Positions 1 to 8,577 are shown, numbered from the stretch's first letter. The stretch is 55,654 bases of DNA from Lachnospiraceae bacterium UBA6987 (GCA_002449955.1 DJYD01000059.1:1-55654), one strand, 5' to 3'. Translations and numbers: made by a program. The notes: generated from the letters alone by a model not told the origin.

Positions 1-197
1 TCATGTTAAAATTTGATCACAGACCAAGAATCCATTGCTGACTTCTTTGTCCGTTATTTACCTTGTATTAGGTCGTTTTTTCGTTCCTTGAAATTTCTTC
101 CCGACCGCTTTGCGCGGCCCGGGATAAAGAATCTTCAGGGTTGGATTGCATCATTTATTTGTCAAAGTGCGGCTGCCTTTTTCGAGGCGCATTGAGT
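1..197 (-). other. Leader of a 16S rRNA operon (operon lies off the left edge)
   Basis: Read on the minus strand, the leader ends at the window edge with CAAATTTTAACATGA, which closely resembles the start of many Firmicute 16S genes (AACATGAGAGTTTGATCCTGG). The segment holds no convincing coding frame and lies directly downstream of a strong promoter. I infer that the contig or window boundary falls within the first few bases of 16S. The rRNA itself is not visible. Confidence 0.6.
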
Positions 198-262
198 ACT
201 CTACCACGCTTCTACTCCCTTGTCAACAACTTTTTTAACTTTTTTTCAACTTTTTTTTGGCT
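198..262 (-). promoter_or_regulatory. rRNA-type promoter with A/T-rich UP element
   Basis: On the minus strand the -35 TTGACA (221-226) and -10 TAGAGT (198-203) are separated by exactly 17 bases. Runs of A and T lie immediately upstream (227-262), as in UP elements of stable-RNA promoters. It fires leftward into the putative 16S leader. The stretch 263-316 between this promoter and the next gene shows nothing else I can name. Confidence 0.65.
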
Positions 263-316
263 TGTGGTTCGGGAAAAATCACCCTACTACATCTTGTGGT
301 TTTTCTCCGTTTTCCC

Positions 317-1072
317 TCATTCTGCCGACCTCTGCTCCGTGCCTTCAGGCGCTTTTTCGGCCTCCCGGGCAGCCTGATCGGCTTCTTCCCGCGCATAGGC
401 ATCCACCAAAGTCAGGCCGGCCGTGTCCGTAACGGGCAGGGAAAAGACGATAGACTTCGCCGGCGAGTTCATCCCAGCCTTCTCCATGATGGCCTGCATG
501 ATCCTGTTTTTTTCTTCCGTGCGGGTCACAATGAACAAAATGTCCTTTGCCGACTCTAATGACACGCCGAAGAAATGCTCCGCCTGCTTCATGCCCGTGC
601 CGCGCGCGCGGAGTATCGTCCCGCCGCGGGCTCCTGCGCTTTTTGCCGCGTCCATAACCAGTTCATTATATCCTTCATTGCTGATCACCAGCAAAAGCTC
701 GCGCTCTGTATTTTTCATGCTTTCCTCCTCACCGCGTTCAAAACCCTGTCCATCCGTCAGAAACATCAGCTCCCGCTTGCCGCCGATGCTGCTGAGCGGC
801 ATTTTAAACGCAATGCCTGTTCCCGGCACGTCAATCTTAAACTTCGACCGCAGATCTTTTTTCAGCTGCTTCCAGGTCTCTCCCGTAACCAGCGAAAAAC
901 AGACGGCCTTCTCGACGTTTTCCATGCCGAACATATCCTGCACCTCGCCCTGCGCCGTTCCGCGCCCGAGGGAAATCAGGTTCACACTTACCTTTCGCTC
1001 TTTCATCAGCTGCAGCAGCTCCGGCAGACGGCCGCGCCCCACCACGCTGATCATCAGACTTAATCCATTCAT
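317..1072 (-). CDS. PII-like regulator with two tandem PII-type domains, partner of DUF1538 protein
   Basis: A 251-aa soluble protein. Two similar halves are visible, roughly residues 3-105 and 120-225. Each starts with a hydrophobic beta strand followed by a helix that resembles the GlnB/PII fold (LMISVVGRGRLPELL and LLLVISNEGYNELVMDAA). The C-terminus is a charged Ala/Glu tail. It lies 8 bp downstream of the DUF1538 membrane protein. DUF1538 genes are commonly found with PII-like genes, so it probably binds a nucleotide or ion signal and gates the transporter, as GlnK does for AmtB. The ligand is unknown. The start has a GTAGGTG-type ribosome site. Domain naming is by pattern only. Confidence 0.75.
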   Translation of the reverse strand: MNGLSLMISVVGRGRLPELLQLMKERKVSVNLISLGRGTAQGEVQDMFGMENVEKAVCFSLVTGETWKQLKKDLRSKFKIDVPGTGIAFKMPLSSIGGKRELMFLTDGQGFERGEEESMKNTERELLLVISNEGYNELVMDAAKSAGARGGTILRARGTGMKQAEHFFGVSLESAKDILFIVTRTEEKNRIMQAIMEKAGMNSPAKSIVFSLPVTDTAGLTLVDAYAREEADQAAREAEKAPEGTEQRSAE

Positions 1073-1080
1073 AGCGGCAC

Positions 1081-2607
1081 CTACAATTCAATGATTGCGT
1101 TATCGTCAAGTTCGGCAAACAGTTCCGTTCCGGATGCAGCCGCGGGCTTCCGGCTTCTTTCTCCCAGGCGGTAAACCAGGCCGAGCAGCTGGATCGTGAT
1201 GAGCGGCGTCATCGCTACCATCGCCACCACACCGAAGGCGTCGGTAACCACATTGCCGCCGACCGCCGCGCAGGCCCCCATTGCAAAGGGCAGCAGGAAG
1301 GCCGCCGTCATCGGCCCGGAAGCAACGCCGCCGGAGTCAAAGGCGATTGCGGTGAACATTTTCGGAACAAAGAACGAGAGGAGCAGGGCAAGGCCATAGC
1401 CCGGCAGTAGGAAATACAGGATATTCAAGCCCGTCAGCACCCGGATCATGGCAAGGCCGACGGAAACGGCGACACCAAGGCTCAGGCTCAGCCCGAGAAC
1501 GCGGCCCTGCACGGCGCCGCTTGTCATTTCCTCAACCTGTCTGCGCAGCACGTAGACCGCCGGCTCCGCCTTGACAATAAACCAGCCGATCAGCATCCCG
1601 ATCGGAATTATGATCTGCGGCACACGAAAGCCTGTCAGCGCGCCGCCCAGGTAATAGCCCGCCGGCATGAAGCCGACACCGGCGCCGGTCAGAAACAGGA
1701 CCAGGCCGATATAGGTGTAAAGGAGCCCGACAGCCATCTTTTTTAAGGACTGTTTGCCGCGCCCGACAAAAATGATCTGATAAACCGCAAAAACAAGGAT
1801 GATCGGCAGCAGCGCGCGGGCGATTTCCTTAATATAGGTAGGAAAGCCTGCAGCAAAGAGTCTGCCCATTTCGATCGACTCCGATACGTCCGGCACGAGT
1901 GCGGCAGCATAGTTCGTGTTTTCCGGCTGGTAAATCAGGCTCAGGATCAGGACGGTCAGAATCGGGCCGACAGAGCAGAGCGCGATCAGGCCCATTGAGT
2001 CGTCCGAAGCCGCATGGTCGCTTCGGATCGCCGCAATACCCACACCGAAGCTCATGATGAAGGGAACCGTCATAGGGCCGGTCGTCACGCCGCCGGCGTC
2101 AAAGGCGATCGCCAGAAAGTCTCCGGGAGCAAAAAAGGCCAGAAGGAAAATGACCGTATACAGGCCGATCAGCAGGTACGCAAGCGGCACCTGCAGCAGA
2201 ATTCGCAGGATGGAAATCGCCAGAAAGATGCCCACCCCAATACTGATCGAAAGGATCAGCGTGCTGTTCGGGATGGACTGCACCTGGCCGGCCAGCACCT
2301 GCAGATCCGGCTCGGAAACCGTGATCAGGGTGCCGAGAACCAGTCCTCCCGCGAGAATAAGCGGCAGCTTTCGCGTCCCGATCAGGGCACCCCCGATGCG
2401 GTTGCCCATGGGTTCCATGGAAAGCTCAGCCCCCAATGTGAAAAACATCATCCCGACAACAAGCAGCACGCTCCCAAACAGGAAGGTCAGCAGCGTTCCG
2501 CTCGGCACCGGCACGATGGTCAGGGAAAGCAGCAGCACGATAAAGGCGATCGGCCCCACCGCGCCTAACGCTTCTTTCAGTTTCTCCCGCAGTTTACTTT
2601 GATACAT
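1081..2607 (-). CDS. DUF1538 family integral membrane transporter (duplicated halves)
   Basis: A 508-aa polytopic membrane protein with about 12 hydrophobic segments. It is an internal duplication: both halves contain the signature FDxGGVxxGPMT (AFDAGGVTTGPMTVPF in the first, AFDSGGVASGPMTAAF in the second), each at a membrane segment boundary, which suggests an inverted or tandem repeat that forms a substrate path. From memory, DUF1538 proteins of halophilic bacteria have been reported as two-component Na+(Li+,K+)/H+ antiporters. Here the two halves are fused in one chain. It overlaps the upstream helix-turn-helix gene by 14 bp and is followed by the PII-like gene, so the three form one operon. 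Cation antiport is inference. Confidence 0.8.
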   Translation of the reverse strand: MYQSKLREKLKEALGAVGPIAFIVLLLSLTIVPVPSGTLLTFLFGSVLLVVGMMFFTLGAELSMEPMGNRIGGALIGTRKLPLILAGGLVLGTLITVSEPDLQVLAGQVQSIPNSTLILSISIGVGIFLAISILRILLQVPLAYLLIGLYTVIFLLAFFAPGDFLAIAFDAGGVTTGPMTVPFIMSFGVGIAAIRSDHAASDDSMGLIALCSVGPILTVLILSLIYQPENTNYAAALVPDVSESIEMGRLFAAGFPTYIKEIARALLPIILVFAVYQIIFVGRGKQSLKKMAVGLLYTYIGLVLFLTGAGVGFMPAGYYLGGALTGFRVPQIIIPIGMLIGWFIVKAEPAVYVLRRQVEEMTSGAVQGRVLGLSLSLGVAVSVGLAMIRVLTGLNILYFLLPGYGLALLLSFFVPKMFTAIAFDSGGVASGPMTAAFLLPFAMGACAAVGGNVVTDAFGVVAMVAMTPLITIQLLGLVYRLGERSRKPAAASGTELFAELDDNAIIEL

Positions 2608-3058
2608 CCGCTTCCTCTTCGCGAAGCATATTCTGCAGTTTCTTTAATAACTCCGCGCGATTATTGACTTCAAGTCTTGCAAACAGTTCCGACACCAGTG
2701 ACTCCGCATCCTTCCGGCTGATCAGCAGTCTGCCCGCTAATTCACCTTCCGTTTCGCCGCCGGCATATGCCCTAAGGACGCTTCTCTCGTCCTCGTTCAT
2801 GATTTCTCGGATTTTCTGCTGTCCGCAGAGCGCATCCAGATCCAGCTCCGCTGTATTCAGCTGAAAATCCTGCTGTGTGTTCATGACCGCAGCCTTCTGG
2901 ATGCCGGCAGAGGCACGCTCTTCACGGCGTCTCTTGTCTCTGCGTGCCAGAAGCATGACGAAGCCCACCACGAATACGAGAATGACCACCAGCAAAATGA
3001 TGCTGATGATATCCTTTGCCGCCACCAGGGGCAGAAAACCGTTCAGCCCTACTCGCAT
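2594..3058 (-). CDS. Membrane-anchored LuxR-type helix-turn-helix protein
   Basis: A 154-aa protein with one N-terminal membrane segment (about residues 17-38), a basic stop-transfer stretch (RRDKRRREER) and a C-terminal LuxR/sigma-region-4-like helix-turn-helix (ISRKDAESLVSELFARLEV NNRAEL, residues about 108-140). I chose the ATG at 3058 because AGGAGG lies just upstream; the longer frame to 3118 has no such site. It overlaps the DUF1538 gene and is the first gene of that operon, so it may be a membrane-tethered regulator of it. A DNA-binding protein fixed to the membrane is unusual but known (ToxR, CadC). DNA binding is not shown by sequence alone. Confidence 0.65.
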   Translation of the reverse strand: MRVGLNGFLPLVAAKDIISIILLVVILVFVVGFVMLLARRDKRRREERASAGIQKAAVMNTQQDFQLNTAELDLDALCGQQKIREIMNEDERSVLRAYAGGETEGELAGRLLISRKDAESLVSELFARLEVNNRAELLKKLQNMLREEEADVSK

Positions 3059-3188
3059 CACCGTTTCCTCCTGAAAAAATCGTTCCTGCCGGAGATCCCG
3101 GCAAGAACGATTGTACACATTTTTTGCGGCATGCGCAAGGGCTTGCGCGCAGGTCTTCCAAGGGGCTCCTTCCAGATCTTCCGTGAAG

Positions 3189-3749
3189 TTAACGGCGGCA
3201 TGCCCCAGCCTTCAGACCGGGGAGCGCAAGCACCGCGCCGGCTCCGGCAAGGATTCCTCCCACGAGCGGGTAGACGAAAAGCAGACGGCTCGTGGTCCCG
3301 TAGATCTCCAGGGCGCCGCCAAACAGGCTGCCTACCGTCAGCGCCGCAAGGCCCATGTGCCACAGGAGCACCGGGAGCTCGCCCGGCATCAGCCGGCTCC
3401 TGTTTCTTTCCAGAAGGAAGGAGAAAAGCGTGACACTGATATTGCCGTCGTCATAGCTCTCAGCCGTCACAGCCGCCGTCTTGTTCGACTTGAACGTCAG
3501 GCCGCTCTGCACCGTTTCAGCCGATGAGGAGGCGCTTTTTCTCCTGCTCTTTCCGCTGCTTTGCGTTTCCGCGCTTTCGGATTCGGCTTCTTCCGCATCC
3601 GTCCCTGCATTGGAAGACGCAGTGCCTGTCGCAGTCACCTCTACGGTCTGGTAGACCCTGGTCAGCACGAAGGTGTCAAGCGCCGCATAAACGGTAAACA
3701 GGAAAAGGCTGGCGCTGAACACCCAGGCAACAAGCTTTCTGTGCTTCAT
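3189..3749 (-). pseudogene. Chimeric remnant: phosphodiester-glycosidase N-terminus joined to a membrane-protein C-terminus
   Basis: Residues 1-107 look like the start of an exopolysaccharide phosphodiester glycosidase (NAGPA/DUF2233 type): a signal-anchor, a low-complexity Ser/Glu linker, then SYDDGNISVTL, which normally begins the catalytic domain. Immediately afterwards the sequence turns into an unrelated hydrophobic tail with about two membrane helices (residues 120-183). The catalytic domain is missing. The simplest reading is an in-frame deletion that removed most of the glycosidase and the start of the next gene. Its start overlaps the GtrA stop by 4 bp (ATGA). The reading frame is open, so a chimeric product could still be made. 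I do not recognise the source of the tail. Confidence 0.6.
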
Positions 3750-4515
3750 GCCGGCTCACCCCCTTCCACTTCCACCTGAGAGAGCGCCGTCACTTCTCCT
3801 TCTTCCGGAAAAATGAGCTTTCGCTGCACAAACCAGCTGAGCATAAAGAACAGCGCTTCGGTGATCAGCTTTGCAGGGATGCGGGCAAGTCCCGCTCCGG
3901 TCAGCAGATCCAGCACCGTTGTGCCTCCGATCAGGACCGCAGCCGCCAGCAGAAAATACTGCGAGGCAGATTTGAAGGCGCCCGCACGGCTCTTAAAGAC
4001 CATTTTCCGGTTGATCGTATAATTGGCAAAGGCAGAAACACATCTGGCCAGAACATTGGCAAAGGCAACGGATGCCGGAATGCGTCCGGCAAGCAGTGCC
4101 GAAAGCGCCGCAAACAGCGACAGATCCAAGCCGGCGTTCCTTTTTTAAGCGCCCGGCTCCCCAGGATCAGTGTCTGCGGCTCCTTTTCGGCCGCCTTTAG
4201 CAGCTTAAGCGCATCTGCGACCGTATGCCGGCCGTCGCTGTCCATGGTCACAACGAAGAAATCGTCTTCGTTTTCCGCCTCATTATTTTTAATATAGAAG
4301 AAAGCGGTCTTTAACGCCTGACCCTTTCCTTTGTTTTCCTCGTGATGCAGGACCGTCCCTTCCGCGGTCACCTGCTCAAATATTTCTCTATAGCCCTGCC
4401 CGCTGCCGTCGTCGACGACCACCGGATCGAGTCCGGCCGCCGCTACCTCGCTTACCAGCGCGGGCAGGTTTTCCCCGGGTTCGTATGCGGGGATCACCAC
4501 ATATCTCTTGCCCAT
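3746..4515 (-). pseudogene. Internally deleted GT2-GtrA bifunctional glycosyltransferase
   Basis: The 5' part (4515 to about 4140) encodes a GT-A glycosyltransferase start: VVIPAYEPGENL, VVVDDGSG and the DxD-type TMDSDGRH, ending at LILGSRALKK. The 3' part (about 4135 to 3746) encodes a GtrA-like membrane domain (DLSLFAALSALL, ANYTINRKMVFKS, SWFVQRKLIF) in a different frame. Families with this order normally have about 150 residues between these points, so a deletion plus frameshift has removed the acceptor half of GT2 and the first GtrA helix edge. Because GtrA could restart at ATG 4129, a 127-aa GtrA fragment may be translated. The function would have been polyprenyl-sugar transfer or flipping for envelope glycans. 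Confidence 0.7.
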
Positions 4516-4691
4516 GCGACGGGCCTCCTTATTTAATTGATTCTATGATAAACTGCCGCCTTGATCATCCGGCAGGGATGGTTTCCCGATCCTGAGACGA
4601 TCATAGCGGCAGAATGTGAGGCGCCCGTGAGGAAATTGTGAGAGCAAAGTGAGAAGAATGAGTGGGAATTGTTAAGTGAAGTGCAGGAATA

Positions 4692-4719
4692 AGATCCTTC
4701 GCTGCGCGCAGGATGACAG
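4692..4719. repeat. Short interspersed hairpin repeat (ATCCTTCG...CAGGAT), copy 1
   Basis: AGATCCTTCG is followed by a GC-rich centre and AGGATGACA, so ATCCT and AGGAT form the arms of a small stem. The same arms enclose a longer centre at 31131-31193. Elements with these arms are common between genes in gut Clostridia. The rest of the 4516-4771 gap holds an A/T-rich stretch upstream of the glycosyltransferase and a promoter for the next operon. Confidence 0.55.
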
Positions 4720-4741
4720 GAGCGGCGTTTTGTGTTATATT
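4713..4741 (+). promoter_or_regulatory. Promoter of the threonine dehydratase operon
   Basis: ATGACA (4713-4718) and TATATT (4736-4741) are separated by 17 bases and lie about 30 bases before the first gene. The -35 box overlaps the end of the interspersed repeat, so the repeat may have donated it. Confidence 0.5.
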
Positions 4742-4771
4742 GAAACCAACATATGATTCAAGGAGGAAGTC

Positions 4772-5731
4772 ATGGCCCTCACTCTGGAAAAGATCCGCGC
4801 CGCAAGGGAAAGGATCGTCCCTTATATCGTGAAAACGCCGCTCTTAAGACTCCCCGCACTGGACGAATATTTCGGCTGCAGGGTCTTTGCCAAGGCGGAA
4901 TGCATGCAGATCACCGGCGCCTTCAAACTGCGCGGCGCCTTCAATAAGGTTTTGCAGCTTTCACCGGATGAGCTTGCGCGGGGAGTGGCCGCTGCCTCCT
5001 CCGGCAATCACGGCAGAGGCCTTGCCTACGCGGCCAAGGCGCTCGGCATTCCGGCGACCATCGTGATCCCGGATACCGCCCCGCAGCTGAAAGTCGACAA
5101 CATTCTCGCGCTCGGCGCACGGGTCGTTCGCTGCGGCCTTGCGGAGCGCTTTGAGGTGGCAGAGCGCGTGGTAAAGGAGACCGGCGCTGTCATGGTGCCG
5201 CCGTACAACGACGAGGACATCATGGCCGGCCAGGGCACGATCGGCCTCGAAGTGCTCGAGCAGGAACCTGCGGTCGAAAAGATCGTCGTTCCCGTGAGCG
5301 GGGGCGGGCTCATCGGCGGCATTGCCACGGCGGTGAAAGCCCTTCGCCCGGAAGTGCAGGTCTGTGGCGCCGAACCGGCCGCTGCACCGCGCTACAGCGT
5401 TTCGTTAAGGGAAGGGAAGCCGACGAAAGTCACGGTCGAAAAGTCACCCGCGGACGCGCTCGTTGCGAACATGCCCGGAAGCGTCTGCTTCCCCTATGTG
5501 GAAAGGAACGTGGACGGCATGGCCGCCGTTTCGGACGAGGCCATCCTGAGGGCGCACAAAAAGCTCCTGTTCGAGGGCAAGCTCCTGGCAGAGTTTTCCT
5601 CCGCGATCGGCCTTGCCGGCGTCATGGAAGGGAAGATTCCCGTGCGTCCGGACGAAAACGTCTGCTTTGTCATTTCCGGCGGCAGCATCAGCCCGGAGCA
5701 GCTTGACCGCTTAAAAACCATCGAAGAATAA
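4772..5731 (+). CDS. Threonine/serine dehydratase, PLP-dependent, without ACT domain
   Basis: A 319-aa cytosolic fold-type II PLP enzyme that deaminates threonine to 2-oxobutyrate (or serine to pyruvate). The PLP lysine is K52 in GAFKLRGA. SGNHG (77-81) grips the substrate carboxylate and the glycine loop SGGGLIGG (about 176-183) binds the PLP phosphate; VISGGSIS is near the end. The length and lack of a C-terminal regulatory domain match catabolic (TdcB-like) or serine racemase-like forms rather than biosynthetic IlvA. It has a good ribosome site (AAGGAGG). First gene of a plus-strand group with SAH hydrolase and NAD(P)HX dehydratase. Exact substrate preference cannot be read from sequence. 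Confidence 0.85.
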   Translation: MALTLEKIRAARERIVPYIVKTPLLRLPALDEYFGCRVFAKAECMQITGAFKLRGAFNKVLQLSPDELARGVAAASSGNHGRGLAYAAKALGIPATIVIPDTAPQLKVDNILALGARVVRCGLAERFEVAERVVKETGAVMVPPYNDEDIMAGQGTIGLEVLEQEPAVEKIVVPVSGGGLIGGIATAVKALRPEVQVCGAEPAAAPRYSVSLREGKPTKVTVEKSPADALVANMPGSVCFPYVERNVDGMAAVSDEAILRAHKKLLFEGKLLAEFSSAIGLAGVMEGKIPVRPDENVCFVISGGSISPEQLDRLKTIEE

Positions 5732-5750
5732 ACGGATAAGGAAGAAAAAC

Positions 5751-6992
5751 ATGAACGAAGTCAAAGATATGTCCCTCGCGCCGTCCGGCCGCGATAAGAT
5801 CGACTGGGTGAAAAGCTACATGCCCATCCTGAACGCCATCCGCGAACGGTTTGAAAAGGAAAAACCGCTTTCAGGAAAGACCATCGTCACCTCCATTCAT
5901 CTGGAAGCCAAGACCGCGTACCTGGCGCAGGTGCTGGCGGCAGGCGGCGCCCGGGTCGTTTCGACCGGCTGCAATCCGCTTTCCACGCAGGATGACGTGG
6001 CCGCTGCGCTTGCCGAAAGCGGTGTGGAAGTGCACGCGCGCCACGGCGTAAATGACGAGGAATATACCGCGCTGCTCAAGAATTCTCTCGCGGCCTGCCC
6101 GGACCTCATCATCGATGACGGCGGCGACCTCATCCATCTGCTGCACGGCGAATGCCGCGAATACGGAAAGAAGCTGATCGGCGGCTGCGAGGAAACGACC
6201 ACCGGCATCCACAGGCTGAAAACGCGGGAAAAGGCCGGACTTCTGGATTGGCCCATGATCGACGTCAACGACGCCGACTGCAAGCACCTGTTTGACAACC
6301 GCTACGGCACCGGACAGTCGACCCTCGACGGCATCATGAACCCGACGAACCTCATCATCGCGGGCAAGACCGTGGTCGTGGCCGGCTACGGCTGGTGCGG
6401 CAAGGGCCTTGCCATGCGTGCAAAGGGCATGGGCGCTGTGGTCATCGTGACCGAGATCGATCCCGTGAAGGCCATTGAAGCGACCATGGACGGCTTTACC
6501 GTCATGCCTATGGATGAAGCTGCGAAGGTCGGCGATCTGTTCGTGACCCTGACCGGCTGCAGGGACGTCATCACCGGCCGCCACTTTGCCGTGATGAAGG
6601 ACGGCGCGCTGCTCGCGAACTCCGGGCATTTCGACGTGGAGATCAACAAGGAAGATCTGGCGGCGGCTGCGGAAGAAGTCTGGCAGAGAAAGCCGCACAT
6701 CACCGGCTACCGCATGAAGGACGGCCGCGTGCTGAACCTGCTTGCGGAAGGGCGCCTTGTGAACCTTGCCGCCGGCAACGGCCACCCCGCCGAGATCATG
6801 GACATGAGCTTCGGCATCCAGGCCCTGAGCCTGCTGTATCTGGCAAGACACGGCAGCCACTTAAAGCCCGGCGTCTATCAGGTGCCGCGCGATATCGACC
6901 AGGCCGTCGCCTCGGTCAAGCTTTCCGCCATGGGGATCCGCCTCGACAGTCTCACCGAGGAACAGACCGCCTACATGAACAGCGTCGAATAA
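5751..6992 (+). CDS. ahcY: S-adenosylhomocysteine hydrolase
   Basis: A 413-aa cytosolic enzyme that splits S-adenosylhomocysteine into adenosine and homocysteine, using tightly bound NAD. Visible are the catalytic stretches DDGGD (about 123), EETTTG (about 144), the lysine/aspartate pair in CKHLFDNRYG (about 180-190), the NAD loop GYGWCGKG (about 208-215) and LANSGHFDVEI. It is of the shorter archaeal/Thermotoga type, ending shortly after LTEEQTAYMNS and lacking the long C-terminal tail (Lys/Tyr pair) of the eukaryote-like form. It starts 19 bp after the dehydratase stop with its own ribosome site (AAGGAAG). It closes the methylation cycle in this organism; an alternative Pfs/LuxS route is not visible here. 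Confidence 0.92.
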   Translation: MNEVKDMSLAPSGRDKIDWVKSYMPILNAIRERFEKEKPLSGKTIVTSIHLEAKTAYLAQVLAAGGARVVSTGCNPLSTQDDVAAALAESGVEVHARHGVNDEEYTALLKNSLAACPDLIIDDGGDLIHLLHGECREYGKKLIGGCEETTTGIHRLKTREKAGLLDWPMIDVNDADCKHLFDNRYGTGQSTLDGIMNPTNLIIAGKTVVVAGYGWCGKGLAMRAKGMGAVVIVTEIDPVKAIEATMDGFTVMPMDEAAKVGDLFVTLTGCRDVITGRHFAVMKDGALLANSGHFDVEINKEDLAAAAEEVWQRKPHITGYRMKDGRVLNLLAEGRLVNLAAGNGHPAEIMDMSFGIQALSLLYLARHGSHLKPGVYQVPRDIDQAVASVKLSAMGIRLDSLTEEQTAYMNSVE

Positions 6993-7025
6993 GCTGCCGC
7001 GTTTCCGCGGCGCACGGAGGAAGTC

Positions 7026-7880
7026 ATGGAGCTTACTTATACGCGTTATCTCATGAATTCCCTGCCGAAACGCGTGCAGGAGTCAAATAAGGGGACCTAC
7101 GGCCGCGTAGCGGTCGTGGGCGGCAAGAAGGGTATGTCCGGCGCGGGGTACCTTGCGGCAAAGGCCGCGTACCGCACGGGCTGCGGACTGGTCTCCATCC
7201 TCTGCCCGGAAGCTAACCGCGTGATCTATCAGATGCAGCTGCCGGAAGCCGTGCTGCGGGTCTATCCGGATGAAGGCGCGGAGGAAGAATGGCTGAAGGA
7301 TGCGCTTGCGGGATCTTCGGCGATCGCCCTCGGCCCCGGACTCGGGAAGTCGGAAAACGCCCTGAATCTCGTCAAATGGGCCCTGTCCTCGGCCTCCATG
7401 CCCATCGTTCTGGATGCAGACGGGCTGAACCTGCTCGCGGAGCACCCGGAACTGTGGCCCAGTGTCCCCTTCGGCTCCATCATCACGCCGCACCCCGCCG
7501 AAATGGCAAGGCTCCTCTCCTGTCCGGTTGAAGCCGTAACGGCTGATATCCCCGGGACCGCGCTCTCCTTTGCCGCAGATCACGGCGTTGTCTGCGTACT
7601 GAAGAGCCACCGCACCGCCGTTTCCGACGGAAACCGCCTGCTGATCAACAACAGCGGCAATTCCGGCATGGCGACCGGCGGCTCCGGCGACGTGCTCTCG
7701 GGCATCATCGCCTCGCTGACCGCGCAGGGAATGGAGCCGTATAACGCCGCGTGTCTGGGCGTATATCTGCACGGCCTTGCCGGCGATGAAGCGGCCGCGA
7801 GGCTCGGCGAGCACGCCATGATCGCCTCGGACATCATCGACGCCCTGCCCTCGGTACTGAAGACGGCGGAAGGGATATAA
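7026..7880 (+). CDS. nnrD: ADP-dependent NAD(P)H-hydrate dehydratase
   Basis: A 284-aa ribokinase-fold protein that repairs damaged NADHX and NADPHX using ADP as phosphate donor. Key features are KGTYGRVAVVGG near the N-terminus, ALGPGLGKS (about 98-106), the NPDADG-like VLDADGLNLL, ITPHPAEMARLL and the catalytic/nucleotide loop ATGGSGDVLSG (about 217-227). The N-terminal epimerase domain found in the fused E. coli YjeF type is absent, so only the dehydratase is encoded here. It follows ahcY by 33 bp with GGAGG upstream, so the genes are probably co-transcribed. Confidence 0.9.
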   Translation: MELTYTRYLMNSLPKRVQESNKGTYGRVAVVGGKKGMSGAGYLAAKAAYRTGCGLVSILCPEANRVIYQMQLPEAVLRVYPDEGAEEEWLKDALAGSSAIALGPGLGKSENALNLVKWALSSASMPIVLDADGLNLLAEHPELWPSVPFGSIITPHPAEMARLLSCPVEAVTADIPGTALSFAADHGVVCVLKSHRTAVSDGNRLLINNSGNSGMATGGSGDVLSGIIASLTAQGMEPYNAACLGVYLHGLAGDEAAARLGEHAMIASDIIDALPSVLKTAEGI

Positions 7881-7923
7881 TACCCTCACCCGCGTCCGGG
7901 GAAGGGCAGAAAGGATCTCTGCC

Positions 7924-8577
7924 TTGGCTGATAAGACAAATAAGCCCGGAAAATTCCGCCCGCTGCCGCTTGCCTTCACGCGGTGGCTGTTTTCCGTGCA
8001 CCGGCATCTGTTCAGGGGGAGCGACGAAAACTTTGAAAAGAACCGGAGCCTCGAGGCTCCGGATATGGGCTACATCTACGGCCAGGCCGTCTGCCCGCAG
8101 TTCACGCTCGGCAAAAAGAAGATGGCCGGCGTCGGCTGCGAGATCGCGGCCACTTACAACGCCCTGCGGCTGCTCGGAAAGGAGGTCAGCTTTGCCGACA
8201 TCCTGCATGATTACGAAAAGGCCGGCTACGTGATGCGCGGCTTCGTGCAGGGCGACATGGGGACGGATCCCTTCTCCATCGGCGATTTCCTGGAAGCGCA
8301 CGGCACGCACGCCGTCCGCTACACAAATTACGAAGCGCTTGCCTCCGTCATGGCCGAGTTCAAAAACAGCTTTCAGGTCTATATTCTTTCCTTCTGGAAC
8401 CGGAACACGGTCTTTGGCGGCCTGCACACCGTAGCCGCCTACACCTCGCAAGGCGACGGAAAACTGCATGTGCTCAACATGTATAATGACAGCACCGGCG
8501 AGCGCACAAGAGAGGACCTGCGCGATTATATCCCCAAAAACCGCTTCGTGGTCGGCTACCGCCTTCTGCCTTCGTAA
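7924..8577 (+). CDS. C39-like cysteine peptidase-fold protein
   Basis: A 217-aa protein with a papain-like layout: cysteine C72 in GVGCEIAATYNALRLLG, histidine H168 in GGLHTVAAYTS, and N188/D189 in NMYNDSTG. This matches the peptidase C39-like family. No signal peptide or transporter domain is present, although the N-terminal FTRWLFSVHRHLF is weakly amphipathic. It uses TTG as start, after an AGAAAGGA ribosome site. It ends the ahcY group and is followed by a terminator. C39 domains normally process double-glycine leaders of bacteriocins, but no precursor or ABC partner is adjacent, so the job is unknown. Confidence 0.6.
   Translation: MADKTNKPGKFRPLPLAFTRWLFSVHRHLFRGSDENFEKNRSLEAPDMGYIYGQAVCPQFTLGKKKMAGVGCEIAATYNALRLLGKEVSFADILHDYEKAGYVMRGFVQGDMGTDPFSIGDFLEAHGTHAVRYTNYEALASVMAEFKNSFQVYILSFWNRNTVFGGLHTVAAYTSQGDGKLHVLNMYNDSTGERTREDLRDYIPKNRFVVGYRLLPS

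Noticed and set aside
5871..6860. A 329-codon minus-strand frame opposite ahcY
   Set aside because: Antisense shadow; the plus-strand frame contains all SAH hydrolase motifs.
7924..8577. Bacteriocin-processing transporter
   Set aside because: The C39-like domain stands alone, with no ABC or membrane domain and no double-glycine precursor nearby.
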